Notes under the pieces: model-generated
Database searches by the model: none
What the model was told of the DNA's origin: nothing
The model's input: the letters and a program-made list of their open reading frames with translations, nothing else
Source of the DNA: Crotophaga sulcirostris
Lineage: Eukaryota; Chordata; Aves; Cuculiformes; Crotophagidae
Assembly (NCBI GenBank): GCA_013397455.1
Contig: VYZB01000079.1
Span: forward strand, 242,794-306,793
Length of the DNA stretch: 64,000 nucleotides
Direction of reading: 5' to 3'
Shown here: in pieces, positions 63,530 to 64,000 of the stretch
Position numbering within the stretch: the first letter of the stretch is position 1
Layout: each line of letters starts with the position of its first letter
Program-made: the position numbers and the translations under genes

Positions 63530-64000
63530 CCCGGCCTGGGCGGGGGGACCCGTGTGAAACCCACCACGCGCCCGCACGCCGTCGGACACGGACAGCCGGT
63601 TCTTCGAGGCCCAGCTGCACCCTTCACCCATGGAGAGGTCCCTCGTCCCCGTTACATCACGGCCAGAGCCCGCAGCGGCCCTGCAAGAACCCCACACCCC
63701 AAAAAACCCCACCCGGGGAGCTCATTTTTGGGTAGGAGAGCACGGGGAGCGGCTGTGACCCCTCCACGGTCCCTATGGCCGTTTCCCCGCACCCTCACAC
63801 CTCTCCTCCTTCCCTTCCCCCTCACCCCCCCTCCCCCGCCGCTTCCCCGGCGCTGAACTCCGGTCACCGACACCCAAGGACGAGGTGATGGTGACCTTGC
63901 CGGTGCCACCGGGGAACCCACCCCGCGGCGGCCACGCGTGACGGGCGGGAGCACCCGCGCTACGGGGTATCCGGGGTGGGGGTTCCGGGGAGGGGGCAGC
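63530..64000 (-). promoter_or_regulatory. SETD5: CpG island, probable main SETD5 promoter/first exon
   Basis: From about 63530 to the end of the window, base composition switches to very GC-rich with dense CpGs (for example around 63565-63620, 63835-63870 and 63920-63970). It lies about 25 kb upstream of the start-codon exon, a distance in keeping with the mammalian SETD5 layout, where long 5' introns separate a CpG-island first exon from the coding exons (recalled). A purine-rich GGTGAGG phrase on the minus strand near 63824 could be a first-exon donor. It might also serve a divergent plus-strand neighbour lying beyond the right end. No TSS can be fixed from sequence. Confidence 0.58.

Overview
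This window is vertebrate nuclear DNA, almost certainly from a bird. Three things point there: CR1 LINE fragments in both orientations, some with 3' ends made of ATTCTRTG-like octamers; a moderately AT-rich background with GC/CpG-rich patches; and spliced minus-strand coding exons that can be stitched into one long protein. There is no sign of bacterial organisation, CRISPR, tRNA or rRNA.

The single recognisable gene is SETD5, encoding a SET-domain chromatin regulator of the KMT2E/SETD5 family. It lies on the minus strand, so it reads from right to left. I could place 21 coding exons between 38805 (ATG) and 2531. Their reading phases join without conflict into 1260 complete codons plus one base. 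The protein starts with MSIAIPLGV. It then carries a half-PHD-like Cys cluster (C113-C129), lysine/arginine-rich nuclear-localisation stretches, the SET domain (about residues 307-447), and a long Ser/Pro-rich low-complexity tail. By comparison with the SETD5 family (about 1,440 residues, recalled), roughly the last 180 residues, the stop codon and the 3'UTR lie beyond position 1.

Layout from right to left: 63530-64000 is a CpG island, the best candidate for the main SETD5 promoter and first non-coding exon. 39800-63500 is about 24 kb of mostly featureless 5' intron with two CR1 relics and a few GC-rich patches. 39390-39760 is a second CpG island with CCAAT, AP-1-like and CRE-like sites just upstream of the first coding exon. 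38735-38909 is the exon with the start codon and a short upstream ORF. 29712-34918 holds N-terminal exons 2-7, 22875-24800 the SET and post-SET exons 8-12, 12285-20631 exons 13-17, and 2531-9775 exons 18-21.

Points of interest inside the gene are two introns whose donors appear to be GC rather than GT, two in-frame 57-nt optional segments (an alternative acceptor in exon 3 and cassette-like exon 18), and a SET signature with RRSC in place of NHSC. Other observations are a nested CR1 insertion, an ancient CR1 relic, and a few unexplained open reading stretches on the opposite strand. I see no new multi-gene system; this is an ordinary but informative vertebrate locus.
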